A DNA stretch of 64,000 bases from Variovorax sp. RA8 (lineage in GTDB: Bacteria > Pseudomonadota > Gammaproteobacteria > Burkholderiales > Burkholderiaceae_C). The position numbers were made by a program, and so were the translations under genes. Location: positions 4,650,001 to 4,714,000 of the forward strand of contig NZ_LR594662.1 in assembly GCF_901827175.1 (NCBI RefSeq). The letters run 5' to 3'. Within the stretch, counting starts at the first letter, position 1, and every line of letters begins with the position of its first letter. Shown one piece after another: positions 28,169-39,191 of the stretch. The notes below the pieces were generated by a model, which worked only from the letters and a program-made list of their open reading frames with translations, was not told where the DNA came from and searched no databases.

Positions 28169-29739
28169 GCGAACCCCTCTGCATCGCCATGCACGAGCGC
28201 GACAACGTCGCGATCGTGGCCAACGACGGCGGCCTTCCCGCGGGCACGGTCTTCCCCTCGGGGCTGACACTGCGCGAGAAGGTGCCACAGGCGCACAAGG
28301 TGGCGCTGGTCGACATCCCCGAGGGCGGCGAGGTGCGCCGCTACGACGTCGTGATCGGCTATGCGCTGAAGCCCATCGTGGCCGGCAGCTGGGTCCACGA
28401 GCGTCTCTTGAAGATGCCGGCCGCGCGCGCGCTCGACGGCCTGCCGATCGCGACCGTGAAGCCCCTGCCGCCGACGCCGCTGGAGGGCTACACCTTCGAG
28501 GGCTACCGCAACCCGGACGGATCGGTCGGCACGCGCAACATCCTGGCCATCACGCAGACCGTGCAGTGCGTGGCCGGCGTTACCGAATTCGCGGTGCAGC
28601 GCATCAAGGCCGAGCTGCTGCCGAAGTACCCGAACGTCGACGACGTGGTCGCGCTGGAGCACAGCTATGGCTGCGGCGTGGCCATCGATGCGCCCGACGC
28701 GGTCATTCCGATCCGCACGTTGCGCAACATCAGCCTCAACCCGAACTTCGGCGGCGAGGTGATGGTGGTGAGCCTGGGCTGCGAGAAGCTGCAGCCCGAG
28801 CGGCTGATGCCGCCCGGCACCATCCCGCTGATCGACGAGCGCAACGTGGCCGACATCGGCGACAGCGCCGAGGCGAAGCTCGACGTGGTCTGCCTGCAGG
28901 ACGAAGCTCACGTCGGCTTCATGTCGATGGTCGACTCCATCCTGCGCCAGGCCGAGGAACACCTGGAGCGCCTGGACGCCCGCCGGCGCGAGACAGTGCC
29001 GGCCAGCGAACTGGTGGTCGGCGTGCAGTGCGGCGGGAGCGACGCGTTCTCGGGTGTCACCGCCAACCCGGCCGTGGGCTTCTGCACCGACCTCCTGGTG
29101 CGCGCCGGCGCCACCGTGATGTTCTCGGAGGTGACCGAGGTACGCGACGGCATCGACCAGCTGACCTCGCGCGCCGCCACGCCGGAGGTGGCCGAGGCCA
29201 TGATCCGCGAGATGGCCTGGTACGACGCCTACCTGGACCGCGGCCGGGTCGACCGCAGCGCCAACACCACGCCCGGCAACAAGAAGGGCGGGCTCTCCAA
29301 CATCGTCGAGAAGGCGATGGGCTCGATCGTGAAGTCGGGCAGCGCGGCGATCTCCGGCGTGGTGCCGCCCGGCGAGAAGGCGCGGCAGAAGGGCCTGCTC
29401 TATGCGGCGACGCCGGCCTCCGATTTCATCTGCGGCACGCTGCAGCTCGCGGCCGGCATCAACCTGCATGTCTTCACCACCGGCCGCGGCACGCCCTACG
29501 GGCTGGCCGAGGTGCCGGTGATCAAGGTCGCCACGCGCAGCGAGCTGGCGCGCCGCTGGCACGACCTGATGGATGTCAACGCGGGCCGCATCGCCGACGG
29601 CGAAGCGAGCATCGAGGACGTGGGCTGGGAGCTCTTCCGCCTGATGCTCGACGTGGCCAGCGGGCGCAAGAAGACCTGGGCGGAGCACTGGAAGCTCCAC
29701 AACGCACTGGTGCTGTTCAACCCGGCGCCGGTTACCTGA
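28165..29739 (+). CDS. garD: Galactarate dehydratase (UxaA/GarD family)
   Basis: Protein of 524 residues with an N-terminal SAF domain (~1-100), a central UxaA domain ([21 protein letters not shown] at ~113) and iron-binding-type Cys/His positions ([29 protein letters not shown]). Length and motifs match galactarate rather than altronate dehydratase. It removes water from galactarate to give 5-keto-4-deoxy-glucarate, the KdgD substrate. Coupled to dctM by an ATGA overlap. Confidence 0.9.
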   Translation: MSEPLCIAMHERDNVAIVANDGGLPAGTVFPSGLTLREKVPQAHKVALVDIPEGGEVRRYDVVIGYALKPIVAGSWVHERLLKMPAARALDGLPIATVKPLPPTPLEGYTFEGYRNPDGSVGTRNILAITQTVQCVAGVTEFAVQRIKAELLPKYPNVDDVVALEHSYGCGVAIDAPDAVIPIRTLRNISLNPNFGGEVMVVSLGCEKLQPERLMPPGTIPLIDERNVADIGDSAEAKLDVVCLQDEAHVGFMSMVDSILRQAEEHLERLDARRRETVPASELVVGVQCGGSDAFSGVTANPAVGFCTDLLVRAGATVMFSEVTEVRDGIDQLTSRAATPEVAEAMIREMAWYDAYLDRGRVDRSANTTPGNKKGGLSNIVEKAMGSIVKSGSAAISGVVPPGEKARQKGLLYAATPASDFICGTLQLAAGINLHVFTTGRGTPYGLAEVPVIKVATRSELARRWHDLMDVNAGRIADGEASIEDVGWELFRLMLDVASGRKKTWAEHWKLHNALVLFNPAPVT

Positions 29740-29762
29740 CACAAAGAGAACAGGAGAACATC

Positions 29763-30527
29763 ATGGAAGATCTCAAAGGCAAGATTGCCCTCGTCACCGG
29801 CGCCAGCACCGGCATCGGAGCGGCCGTCGCGAAGGGCTACGCGGCCCGCGGCATGCGCGTGGCGGTGCATTACAACCGCTCGGCCGGCCCCGCGAAGGCA
29901 GTGGTCGACGCCATCACCGCCGCCGGCGGCGAGGCCTTCGCGCTGCAGGGCGACGTGCGCGACAGCGAAGCGATCCGGCGCGTGGTGCGGGAAACCACGG
30001 CGCGCTGGGGCGCCATCGACATCCTCGTCAACAATGCGGGCAGCCTGGTCAAGCGCGTGCCGATCACCGAGTTCGACGACGCGCTGTTCGACGAGATCCT
30101 GCACATCAACGCCCGCTCGATGCTCGCCTTCTGCCGCGAGGTCGTGCCGCTCATGCGGGCGCAGGGACGCGGCGGCAGCATCATCAATGTGTCTTCGGTC
30201 GCGGCGCGCCACGGCGGCGGGCCGGGTGCCTACCTGTACGCGGGCGCCAAGGGCTTCGTCAGCACGGCAACCCGCGGCCTGGCCAAGGAACTCGCGGCCG
30301 AGCGCATTCGCGTCAATGCGGTGGCGCCGGGCGTGATCCAGACACCTTTCCACGACCAGTTCTCGACGCCCCAGATGCTCGAGTCCTTCAAGGCCACGAT
30401 CCCGATGGCCCGCATCGGGGAGCCCGACGAGTGCGTGGGCGCCTTCCTCTACCTCGCCTCGGAGCAGCTCTCGGGCTACGTGACGGGCCAGATCCTCGAG
30501 GTCAACGGCGGCCAGTACATGCCCTGA
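29763..30527 (+). CDS. Short-chain dehydrogenase/reductase
   Basis: Protein of 254 residues of the classical SDR type: TGASTGIG at 12-19, NNAG at 90-93, Ser145 with Tyr159-x3-Lys163 (YAGAK), and the C-terminal TGQILEVNGGQYMP. The substrate is unknown; its place at the end of the uronate run suggests a sugar acid or ketoacid, for example the C-5 or C-3 epimer of a side-route sugar. It is preceded by a clear ribosome site (AGGAG, 8 bp before the ATG). Confidence 0.85.
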   Translation: MEDLKGKIALVTGASTGIGAAVAKGYAARGMRVAVHYNRSAGPAKAVVDAITAAGGEAFALQGDVRDSEAIRRVVRETTARWGAIDILVNNAGSLVKRVPITEFDDALFDEILHINARSMLAFCREVVPLMRAQGRGGSIINVSSVAARHGGGPGAYLYAGAKGFVSTATRGLAKELAAERIRVNAVAPGVIQTPFHDQFSTPQMLESFKATIPMARIGEPDECVGAFLYLASEQLSGYVTGQILEVNGGQYMP

Positions 30528-30577
30528 GCCACCAGGGGCATCGCTATTTATTACCTGAACGTCAAGGAGACACCTTC

Positions 30578-31573
30578 ATGCTGCAACGCCGCACCCTGAT
30601 CCGCACCGCGCTCGCATCGCTCGCCGCGGGCCTGCCGGGCCTGTCTGCCCTTGCGCAAGGCCAATGGCCAACCGGCAAGGCCATCACCTACCTCGTGCCC
30701 TTCCCGGCCGGCGGCACGACCGACGTGCTCGGCCGCCTGATCGCCCAGAAGCTCGGCCCGGCGCTGGGCACCAGCGTCGTGATCGACAACAAGGGCGGCG
30801 CGGGCGGCAGCATCGGCTCCGAGATCGCGTCGCGCGCCGCACCCGACGGCTACACGATGCTGGGCGGGACCATCAGCTCGCACGCGATCAACGTGAGCCT
30901 CTATCCGAAGATCGGCTACGACCCGCTGAAGTCCTTCGCGCCGGTCACCCTGATCGGCACCAACCCGGTGGTGCTGGTCGTCAACCAGGCCAGCCCCTAC
31001 AAGACGCTGAAGGACGTGCTGGAGGCCAGCAAGACCAAGTCGGGCGGGCTCTCCTCCGCTTCGGCCGGCACCGGCACCTCGCAGCACCTGACGCTGGAGC
31101 TGCTGGCCTACAAGTCGGGCGTCAAGTTCACGCACGTGCCCTACAAGGGCAGCGGCCCGGCGATCCAGGACGTGATCGGCGGCCAGGTCGACATGATGTT
31201 CGACACCACGGTCGTCGCCGGCCCGCACATCCAGAGCGGCAAGCTGCGCGCGATCGCGGTGAGCTCGGCCAAGCGCCTGCCTTCGCTACCGGACGTGCCG
31301 ACGGTGGCCGAGTCCGGTGTGCCGGGCCTGCAGGACTTCGAGGTGCTGTCCTGGCAGGCCATCTTCGTGCCGGCCGGCACGCCGGCGCCGGTGATCGACC
31401 GGCTGCACACCGAGATCCGCAAGATCCTGGCCGAGCCCGAGATGCAGGACAAGCTCAAGGGTTTCGGCATGCAGCCGGCCGACATGAGCACCGCGCAGAT
31501 CGCGGCGTTCCAGAAGGCCGAGGTCGAGAAGTGGGCGCAGGTAATCAAGGCGGCGAACATCAAGCCGGAGTAG
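30578..31573 (+). CDS. Tripartite tricarboxylate transporter receptor (Bug family)
   Basis: Protein of 331 residues with a leader ending near ALAQGQ (~27) and the Bug signature WPTGKAITYLVPFPAGGTTD, then PYKGSGPAIQDVIGGQVD. It is the last gene of the rightward uronate cluster, 50 bp after the SDR gene, with AAGGAG before the start. This is a second carboxylate receptor in the same cluster, besides the TRAP importer; no TctAB genes are present. Confidence 0.9.
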   Translation: MLQRRTLIRTALASLAAGLPGLSALAQGQWPTGKAITYLVPFPAGGTTDVLGRLIAQKLGPALGTSVVIDNKGGAGGSIGSEIASRAAPDGYTMLGGTISSHAINVSLYPKIGYDPLKSFAPVTLIGTNPVVLVVNQASPYKTLKDVLEASKTKSGGLSSASAGTGTSQHLTLELLAYKSGVKFTHVPYKGSGPAIQDVIGGQVDMMFDTTVVAGPHIQSGKLRAIAVSSAKRLPSLPDVPTVAESGVPGLQDFEVLSWQAIFVPAGTPAPVIDRLHTEIRKILAEPEMQDKLKGFGMQPADMSTAQIAAFQKAEVEKWAQVIKAANIKPE

Positions 31574-31640
31574 GCGCCGTCCCGCAGGCGACGGATGGGG
31601 CGCTGGCTAGAATCGCCTTCCTTTTCGGAAGCCTCCCTTC

Positions 31641-32489
31641 GTGTCCCGTTTCGCCGTCCTGCCGCAATACCTGTTTCCCAAGCAGGCGCTGACCAACTTT
31701 GCCGGCTGGGTCGCAGGCAAGGAGCGCGGCGCGCTCACGACGTGGATCATCCGGCGCTTCGTCGCCAAGTACGGCATCGACATGGCCGAGGCGCTGAACA
31801 GCGACATCGCCAGCTACCCCAGCTTCAACGACTTCTTCACCCGCGCGCTGAAGCCCGGCGTGCGGCCGATCGCGCAGGCCGACCTGGTCTGCCCGGTCGA
31901 TGGCGCGATCAGCCAGTTCGGCGCGATCGAGGGCGACCAGATCATCCAGGCCAAGGGCCATCTCTACACCACCACGGCGCTGGTGGGCGGCGACGCGGCA
32001 CTGGCTGCGCAGTTCCAGCACGGCAGCTTCGCCACGCTGTACCTGAGCCCGAAGGACTACCACCGCATCCACATGCCCTGCGACGGGCGCCTGCTGCGGA
32101 TGATTCATGTGCCGGGCGAGCTGTTCTCGGTCAATCCGGTGACCGCGCGCGGCGTGCCGGGCCTGTTTGCGCGCAACGAGCGCGTGGTGTGCGTCTTCGA
32201 GTCGGCACGCGGCCCCTTCGTGCTGGCGCTGGTCGGCGCCACCATCGTCGGCAGCATGGCCACGGTCTGGCATGGCGTGGTCAACCCGCCGCGCGGCGGC
32301 AAGCTGCGGGAATGGCGCTACGACGACCGGCAGATCGTGCTCAGGCAAGGCGAGGAGATGGGCCGCTTCCTGCTCGGCTCGACGGTGGTGATGCTGTTTC
32401 CGAAGCCGCCGCTGGAATTCAATCCCGCCTGGGCGCCGGCAGGCGCGGTTCGCCTGGGTGAACCTATGGCCCGCTACCCTGGCGCCTGA
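31641..32489 (+). CDS. psd: Phosphatidylserine decarboxylase proenzyme
   Basis: Protein of 282 residues with a GTG start and N-terminus MSRFAVLPQYLFPKQALTNF. The self-cleavage site LGST is present near residue 245 (FLLGSTVVMLF), where the new alpha chain gains its pyruvoyl group. The His in YHRIHMPCDG is also conserved. The enzyme makes phosphatidylethanolamine at the inner membrane, the last step of the main phospholipid path. Not obviously linked to its neighbours. Confidence 0.92.
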   Translation: MSRFAVLPQYLFPKQALTNFAGWVAGKERGALTTWIIRRFVAKYGIDMAEALNSDIASYPSFNDFFTRALKPGVRPIAQADLVCPVDGAISQFGAIEGDQIIQAKGHLYTTTALVGGDAALAAQFQHGSFATLYLSPKDYHRIHMPCDGRLLRMIHVPGELFSVNPVTARGVPGLFARNERVVCVFESARGPFVLALVGATIVGSMATVWHGVVNPPRGGKLREWRYDDRQIVLRQGEEMGRFLLGSTVVMLFPKPPLEFNPAWAPAGAVRLGEPMARYPGA

Positions 32490-32539
32490 ACGCCCCGCCT
32501 CCACAGCCCGCAGCCTGCCTGACCGGCCAGCTATGAAAC

Positions 32540-32568
32540 TTGTAGCACATCGCCATCTGGGATATATT
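32540..32568 (+). promoter_or_regulatory. Sigma-70-type promoter
   Basis: TTGTAG at 32540-32545 and TATATT at 32563-32568 with an ideal 17-bp spacer. It reads toward the winged-helix gene at 32652, leaving an ~75-bp leader that contains a small GC hairpin (CCGG...CCGG). Confidence 0.6.
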
Positions 32569-32651
32569 CGCCGGCCCGGTCGGTAGCCGGGTTCGACAAG
32601 AACACGCAGCGCCCTCGCGGCCGCCGCCGTCCTCCCGAGGAGATGCCCCCA

Positions 32652-33020
32652 ATGAGCAGCAAGGAAAACGCGGCGGTCAGCCAACTGCTCGCGTTGCTCG
32701 AAGCCCGCTACGCGCTGCGCGTTCTCTGGGCGCTGCGCGACGGCCACGCCCAGACCTTCCGGCTCCTGCAGGACAGCGTCGGCAACATCACGCCGAACAC
32801 CCTTAACACCCGGATCAAGGAGATGCGCGAGGCCGGCATCGTGAGCCATGGCGGCGAGGGCTACAGCCTGACGCCCACCGGCCAGGACCTGCTCAGGCGC
32901 CTCTCGGACCTGCAGGCCTTCGCGGTGAAATGGCAGCTCAACCAGGTCAAGAAGAACGTGCCGGGGCCCCTCAAGCCGGTCGCGCCGCCGCCGCCGGAGG
33001 CACCACCGGCGCCTCGTTAA
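32652..33020 (+). CDS. Winged-helix regulator (HxlR-like)
   Basis: About 122 residues from the second ATG (32652), which is better spaced from GAGGAG than the ATG at 32643. The body resembles the HxlR/MarR-type winged helix: [20 protein letters not shown], then [20 protein letters not shown] as the recognition helix and a wing with [16 protein letters not shown]. The tail is Pro/Ala-rich. HxlR proteins act as dimers; the target and signal are unknown. It is 37 bp upstream of the FKBP gene. Confidence 0.75.
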   Translation: MSSKENAAVSQLLALLEARYALRVLWALRDGHAQTFRLLQDSVGNITPNTLNTRIKEMREAGIVSHGGEGYSLTPTGQDLLRRLSDLQAFAVKWQLNQVKKNVPGPLKPVAPPPPEAPPAPR

Positions 33021-33057
33021 ACTTCGGGGCTTTCCCTTCCACTTCCCAAGGAACGCC

Positions 33058-33408
33058 ATGCCCACCACTCCCTCCGGCCTCCAGTATGAAGACAGCGTCG
33101 TCGGCGATGGCGCCGAAGCCCAAGCCGGCCACCATGTGCACGTGCACTACACCGGCTGGCTCTACAACGACGGCGTGCAAGGCGCCAAGTTCGACTCCAG
33201 CCGCGACCGCAACGACCCCTTCGCCTTTTCGCTCGGCGCCGGGCAGGTGATCAAGGGTTGGGACGAGGGCGTCGCCGGCATGAAGATCGGCGGCAAGCGC
33301 ACGCTGATCATTCCGCCCGCCCTGGGCTACGGTGCCCGCGGCGCCGGTGGCGTGATCCCGCCGAACGCCACCCTGAAGTTCGACGTGGAGTTGCTCGACA
33401 CCCATTGA
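33058..33408 (+). CDS. FKBP-type peptidyl-prolyl isomerase
   Basis: Protein of 116 residues, a single FKBP domain with no leader, so cytosolic. Motifs include [46 protein letters not shown] and [15 protein letters not shown], which hold the conserved drug/proline pocket (Tyr, Asp, Phe, Val-Ile, Trp, Tyr). It helps protein folding by turning prolyl bonds. It ends at a strong terminator, with the grpE promoter beginning right after. Confidence 0.92.
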   Translation: MPTTPSGLQYEDSVVGDGAEAQAGHHVHVHYTGWLYNDGVQGAKFDSSRDRNDPFAFSLGAGQVIKGWDEGVAGMKIGGKRTLIIPPALGYGARGAGGVIPPNATLKFDVELLDTH

Positions 33409-33446
33409 GCAGCCGCCCGCGCGGCGCGCCGCCTGCGCCGCTCGAC

Positions 33447-33474
33447 AAATGCGCCTCTCGAGGCGCATTTTTTT
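33447..33474 (+). terminator. Rho-independent terminator after the FKBP gene
   Basis: An 11-bp perfect stem (AAATGCGCCTC at 33447-33457, GAGGCGCATTT at 33460-33470) followed by seven T's to 33474. The last T abuts the -35 of the grpE heat-shock promoter. Confidence 0.9.
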
Positions 33475-33502
33475 CTTGAAATCCCCACCGTTGGCCCCAG
33501 TT
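33475..33502 (+). promoter_or_regulatory. Sigma-32 heat-shock promoter of grpE
   Basis: CTTGAAA (33475-33481) and CCCCAGTT (33495-33502) with a 13-bp spacer, close to the sigma-32 consensus CTTGAAA-n13-15-CCCCATNT. The grpE start is 57 bp downstream. Confidence 0.82.
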
Positions 33503-33558
33503 GGCCGTGATCGTTCTCTTCTTCTTGAGTTCCCGGCGATGCCGCCGGCTTTTTGAGC

Positions 33559-34125
33559 ATGACTGATCCGCAAAAACCCCCATCGAATCCCGAGACACTG
33601 CAAGGCGAAGCCAGCCCCGAGGAACTGGAGGCCGCGCAAGCTGCCAACGAGGCTGATGCGCGGACGGCTACCACCGCCGAGATCGCCCAGCTCCAGGCCA
33701 AGAACGCCGAGTTGGCCGACCAGTTCCTGAGGGCCCAGGCCGACGTGCAGAACGCGCGCCGCCGCGCGGACGAGGAGATCACCAAGGGCCGCAAGTTCGC
33801 CATCGAGTCCTTCGCCGAGAGCCTGTTGCCGGTGCTCGACAGCCTCGAGGCCGGCCTGGCGCACAAGGACGCCACGCCCGAACAGATCCGCGAAGGCGCC
33901 GAAGCCACGCTGCGACAGCTCAAGAGCGCGCTGGAACGCAACAAGGTGATCGAGATCGCGCCGCCCGCCGGCAGCAAGTTCGATCCGCACCAGCACCAGG
34001 CCATCTCGGTGGTGCCGGTCGAGGGCCAGGAGCCCAACACCATCGTCGGCGTGCTGCAGAAGGGCTACACCATCGCCGAGCGCGTGCTGCGACCCGCGCT
34101 GGTGACAGTCTCGCCGGCCAACTGA
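33559..34125 (+). CDS. grpE: Nucleotide exchange factor GrpE
   Basis: Protein of 188 residues. A long charged helical N-terminus (coiled coil through ~110: [20 protein letters not shown] onward) leads to the compact beta wing with [13 protein letters not shown] and the closing [17 protein letters not shown], the GrpE signature. An upstream in-frame TTG at 33553 is less likely as start. GrpE dimers swap ADP for ATP on DnaK. First gene of grpE-dnaK-dnaJ. Confidence 0.95.
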   Translation: MTDPQKPPSNPETLQGEASPEELEAAQAANEADARTATTAEIAQLQAKNAELADQFLRAQADVQNARRRADEEITKGRKFAIESFAESLLPVLDSLEAGLAHKDATPEQIREGAEATLRQLKSALERNKVIEIAPPAGSKFDPHQHQAISVVPVEGQEPNTIVGVLQKGYTIAERVLRPALVTVSPAN

Positions 34126-34161
34126 TCCCCACGAAATTCACAGGAAATCCCCGCTCCTTCC

Positions 34162-34189
34162 CTTGAATCGAGACGGGTTATCCACAAGT
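34162..34189 (+). promoter_or_regulatory. Possible weak sigma-32 promoter before dnaK
   Basis: CTTGAAT at 34162-34168, a 13-bp spacer, then CCACAAGT at 34182-34189. The -35 is good; the -10 departs from CCCCATNT. It could give dnaK extra heat-shock transcription in addition to read-through from grpE. Confidence 0.35.
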
Positions 34190-34226
34190 TCACAACAACA
34201 TCTTTTTCGCGTTCAGGAGCAACCAA

Positions 34227-36179
<1,953 letters not shown>

Positions 36180-36256
36180 TCTGAAGACCCCGATGCAAGG
36201 CTGGATCTCCTGACAGGGCGGTCCGGCCTTTTCCGTTCTCGACACCGCTACCGAAC

Positions 36257-37387
36257 ATGGCCACCAAACGCGACTACTACGAAACCCTCGGCGTTCCCAA
36301 GAACGCAAGCGAGGAGGAAATCAAGAAGGCTTATCGCAAGCTGGCGATGAAGCACCACCCCGACCGCAACCATGGCGACAGCAAGGATGCCGAGACCAAG
36401 TTCAAGGAGGTCAAGGAAGCCTACGAGATGCTGTCGGACCCGCAGAAGCGCGCCGCCTACGACCAGTACGGCCACGCGGGGGTCGATCCCAACATGCGCG
36501 GCGGCCCCGGGCCCGAGGGCTTCGGCGGCTTCGCGGAAGCCTTCGGCGACATCTTCGGCGACGTGTTCGGCGCCCGGGCCGGCCGCGCGGGCGGGCGTCA
36601 GGTGTTCCGCGGCGCCGACCTGAGCTACGCGATGGAGATCACGCTCGAGGAGGCGGCCGACGGCAAGGATGCGCAGATCCGCATCCCCAGCTGGGACGAT
36701 TGCGGCACCTGCAAGGGCACGGGCGCCAAGCCCGGCACCAAGCCGATCACCTGCACCACCTGCCATGGCAACGGTGTCGTCCAGATGCGCCAGGGCTTCT
36801 TCAGCGTGCAGCAGACCTGCCCCACCTGCCACGGCACCGGCAAGATCATCCCCGAGCCCTGCGCCACCTGCCACGGCCAGGGCAAGATCAAGAACCACAA
36901 GACGCTGGAGGTCAAGATCCCGGCCGGCATCGACGACGGCATGCGCATCCGGAGCACCGGCAACGGGGAGCCCGGCACCAACGGCGGGCCTCCCGGCGAC
37001 CTCTATATCGAGATCCGGCTGAAGAAGCACGAGCTGTTCGAGCGCGACGGCGACGACCTGCACTGCGTGGTGCCGGTCAGCATCACGACCGCAGCGCTCG
37101 GCGGCGAGATCAGCGTGCCCACGCTCAAGGGCCCGGCGGCCATCGACATCCCGGACGGCACGCAGAGCGGCAAGCAGTTCCGCCTGCGTGGCAAGGGGAT
37201 CAAGGGCGTGCGCTCGAGCTACCCCGGCGACCTGTACTGCCACATCCGCGTGGAGACGCCGGTCAAGCTCACCGAGCACCAGCGCAAGCTGATGAAGGAG
37301 CTGGACGAGTCGCTCAAGAAGGGCGGCGACAAGCACAGCCCGACCGACAAGGGCTGGTTCGACAAGGCCAAGGAATTCTTCAGCTAG
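36257..37387 (+). CDS. dnaJ: Co-chaperone DnaJ (Hsp40)
   Basis: Protein of 376 residues with the full class-I layout: J domain with HPD in HHPDRN (~33-38), Gly-rich region ~75-110, four CxxCxGxG-type zinc repeats ([32 protein letters not shown]) at ~150-220, and the C-terminal substrate-binding barrels. It brings unfolded clients to DnaK and triggers ATP hydrolysis. 77 bp after dnaK. Confidence 0.97.
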   Translation: MATKRDYYETLGVPKNASEEEIKKAYRKLAMKHHPDRNHGDSKDAETKFKEVKEAYEMLSDPQKRAAYDQYGHAGVDPNMRGGPGPEGFGGFAEAFGDIFGDVFGARAGRAGGRQVFRGADLSYAMEITLEEAADGKDAQIRIPSWDDCGTCKGTGAKPGTKPITCTTCHGNGVVQMRQGFFSVQQTCPTCHGTGKIIPEPCATCHGQGKIKNHKTLEVKIPAGIDDGMRIRSTGNGEPGTNGGPPGDLYIEIRLKKHELFERDGDDLHCVVPVSITTAALGGEISVPTLKGPAAIDIPDGTQSGKQFRLRGKGIKGVRSSYPGDLYCHIRVETPVKLTEHQRKLMKELDESLKKGGDKHSPTDKGWFDKAKEFFS

Positions 37388-37450
37388 GAAACCCGGGCCA
37401 CATCCAGTCGATTGGGCCTGATTGGTATAGGCGCCGCAGCGCGCCTGCTT

Positions 37451-38122
37451 TCAGTAGCCGAGGAGGTTGCGCCGCACGTGCGCCAAATGCTCCAGGCAGA
37501 GCTGCACGGCGCGGGCGCCGTCCCGGTCCTTGAGCGCGGCGACCAGCTGGCGGTGTTCGCGCTGGTAGTCGAGCCGGCGCTCGGGCGTCGCGCTTCGGCG
37601 CTTGAGCATGCCCCACTCGCCCTGGGCCCGCACCTCGTTCATTCGCTGGAACACGGCCGAGATGAAGGCGTTGTGCGCGGCATCGGCGATCGCCTCGTGC
37701 AGGCGGCCGTCCCACAATTCGAACTCCTCCAGCGTGGCGGCCGCCTCACCCCTGTCGCAGCAGACCTCCATTCGGGAGAAGTCCGCGGCGGTGGCGCTCC
37801 CCACCACCATGGCCATGATCGCCGGCTCGAGCACCAGGCGCGCGCTCATCAGCTCCGCAGGGCTGGTGGCGAGCGGGGCCTCGCCCTGGTTCAGGTCCGC
37901 CAGCGCCCGGGCGACTTCGTCGCTCACATAGGTTCCGCTGCCCACGGTCTGCGTGATCAGGCCGCGCTCCTTCAGCTCTGCCAGTACCCGCCGCACGGTC
38001 GTGCGGCTGAGGCCGAACTGCCCGCTCAACGCGCGCTCGGTGGGCAGGCGCTGCCCGGCTCGCCAGGTGCGTGACTTGAGGTTGTCGAGAATGGCTTCCC
38101 GCAGGGTCAGGGCGCTGTACAC
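37451..38122 (-). CDS. GntR-family (FCD) regulator
   Basis: Protein of 223 residues. The winged helix occupies ~1-70 (LREAILDNLKSRTWRAGQRL, FGLSRTTVRRVLAELKERG) and the rest is an FCD-type helical domain. It converges on dnaJ and is divergent from the FAH-family gene at 38255, which together with the Bug receptor is its likely target. Three evenly spaced TTGGT repeats lie in the shared promoter region. Confidence 0.87.
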   Translation of the reverse strand: MYSALTLREAILDNLKSRTWRAGQRLPTERALSGQFGLSRTTVRRVLAELKERGLITQTVGSGTYVSDEVARALADLNQGEAPLATSPAELMSARLVLEPAIMAMVVGSATAADFSRMEVCCDRGEAAATLEEFELWDGRLHEAIADAAHNAFISAVFQRMNEVRAQGEWGMLKRRSATPERRLDYQREHRQLVAALKDRDGARAVQLCLEHLAHVRRNLLGY

Positions 38123-38210
38123 GGTTGCGGAAGGTTCGAGCTAAGAATCTTGGAGAAAGGGCCGGCGGCTATCGTATCAACCACGGTTCGATGCCAGCAT
38201 TGTTGTGAGA

Positions 38211-38236
38211 TTGGTCTTCGATTGGTAGCATTTGGT
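38211..38236 (+). promoter_or_regulatory. Helically phased TTGGT direct repeats
   Basis: TTGGT occurs at 38211, 38222 and 38232, that is, at 11- and 10-bp steps, one per DNA turn, ending 8 bp before the ribosome site of the FAH-family gene. This is a plausible binding array for the divergent GntR or another protein. Pattern seen, function inferred. Confidence 0.4.
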
Positions 38237-38254
38237 CTCCCCAAGGAGATCATT

Positions 38255-39127
38255 TTGCGCATTGCCACCTACCAGTATCAAGGCCGTCGCCAGGTCGGCC
38301 TGCTTTCCGATGACGGACAGACCGTCCACCCGCTCGCCCTGGACGCCGATCGCGCGCGCCGCGGCGTCCTGCCCCTCATCGAAGACCAGGCTGCCGGCAC
38401 GGCATGGCCGGCGCCCACCGGCGAGACCCTGGCGCTCGCCGACGTGAAGCTCGAAGCCCCCCTGCCGCTGCCGCGCCGCAACCTGTTCTGCGTGGGCCGC
38501 AACTACCACGCGCACGCCAAGGAGCTGTCGGGCTCGGTGTTCAGGAACAACGCGGCGAACCCGCAGGAATGGCCGATCGTGTTCACCAAGGTGCCCGAAT
38601 GCGTGATCGGGCCGGCCGACGTGGTCCGGCTGCCGGGCGACGCAGTTTCGGCGCAGATCGACTACGAGGCCGAGCTGGCCGTGGTCATCGGCAAGACCGG
38701 CCGCAACATCGCGCGCGCGGACGCGATGTCGCACATCTTCGGCTACACCATCGTCAACGACGTCACCGCGCGCGATGTCCAGATGCGGCATCAGCAATGG
38801 GACCTCGGCAAGTCCTTCGACACGTTCTGCCCGATGGGGCCCTGGATCGTGAGTGCCGACGCGCTCGACGGCACGCAGACCCGGGTGCGCTGCTGGGTCA
38901 ACGGCGAGCTGCGCCAGGACGCCCGCACCACCGATTTCATCTTCGACATCCCGACCCTGATCGAAACCTGCTCGCGCGGCATCACGCTGTATCCAGGCGA
39001 CGTGATCGCGACCGGCACGCCGGCCGGCGTCGGCATGGGCTTCACGCCGCCGCGCTACCTGAAGGGGGGCGATACGGTCCGCATCGAGATCGACGGCCTC
39101 GGCACGCTGGAGAACAGCTTCGCCTGA
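38255..39127 (+). CDS. Fumarylacetoacetate hydrolase (FAH)-family protein
   Basis: About 290 residues from a TTG start at 38255, chosen because AAGGAG lies 7 bp upstream and translation enters directly RIATYQYQGRRQVGLL; upstream in-frame codons precede this ribosome site. FAH-family metal ligands are in DYEAELAVVIGK, and FGYTIVNDVTARDVQ and GDVIATGTPAGVGMGF are also diagnostic. Family members are metal-dependent C-C hydrolases, decarboxylases or isomerases of ketoacids. The Bug receptor gene follows at 39192, so a dicarboxylate or ketoacid path is likely. Confidence 0.87.
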   Translation: MRIATYQYQGRRQVGLLSDDGQTVHPLALDADRARRGVLPLIEDQAAGTAWPAPTGETLALADVKLEAPLPLPRRNLFCVGRNYHAHAKELSGSVFRNNAANPQEWPIVFTKVPECVIGPADVVRLPGDAVSAQIDYEAELAVVIGKTGRNIARADAMSHIFGYTIVNDVTARDVQMRHQQWDLGKSFDTFCPMGPWIVSADALDGTQTRVRCWVNGELRQDARTTDFIFDIPTLIETCSRGITLYPGDVIATGTPAGVGMGFTPPRYLKGGDTVRIEIDGLGTLENSFA

Positions 39128-39191
39128 CGGCTCGAGATTCGCCCGGGATCCCGGACGCAACTACATATATAGATAGAACGGAGACAGAACC

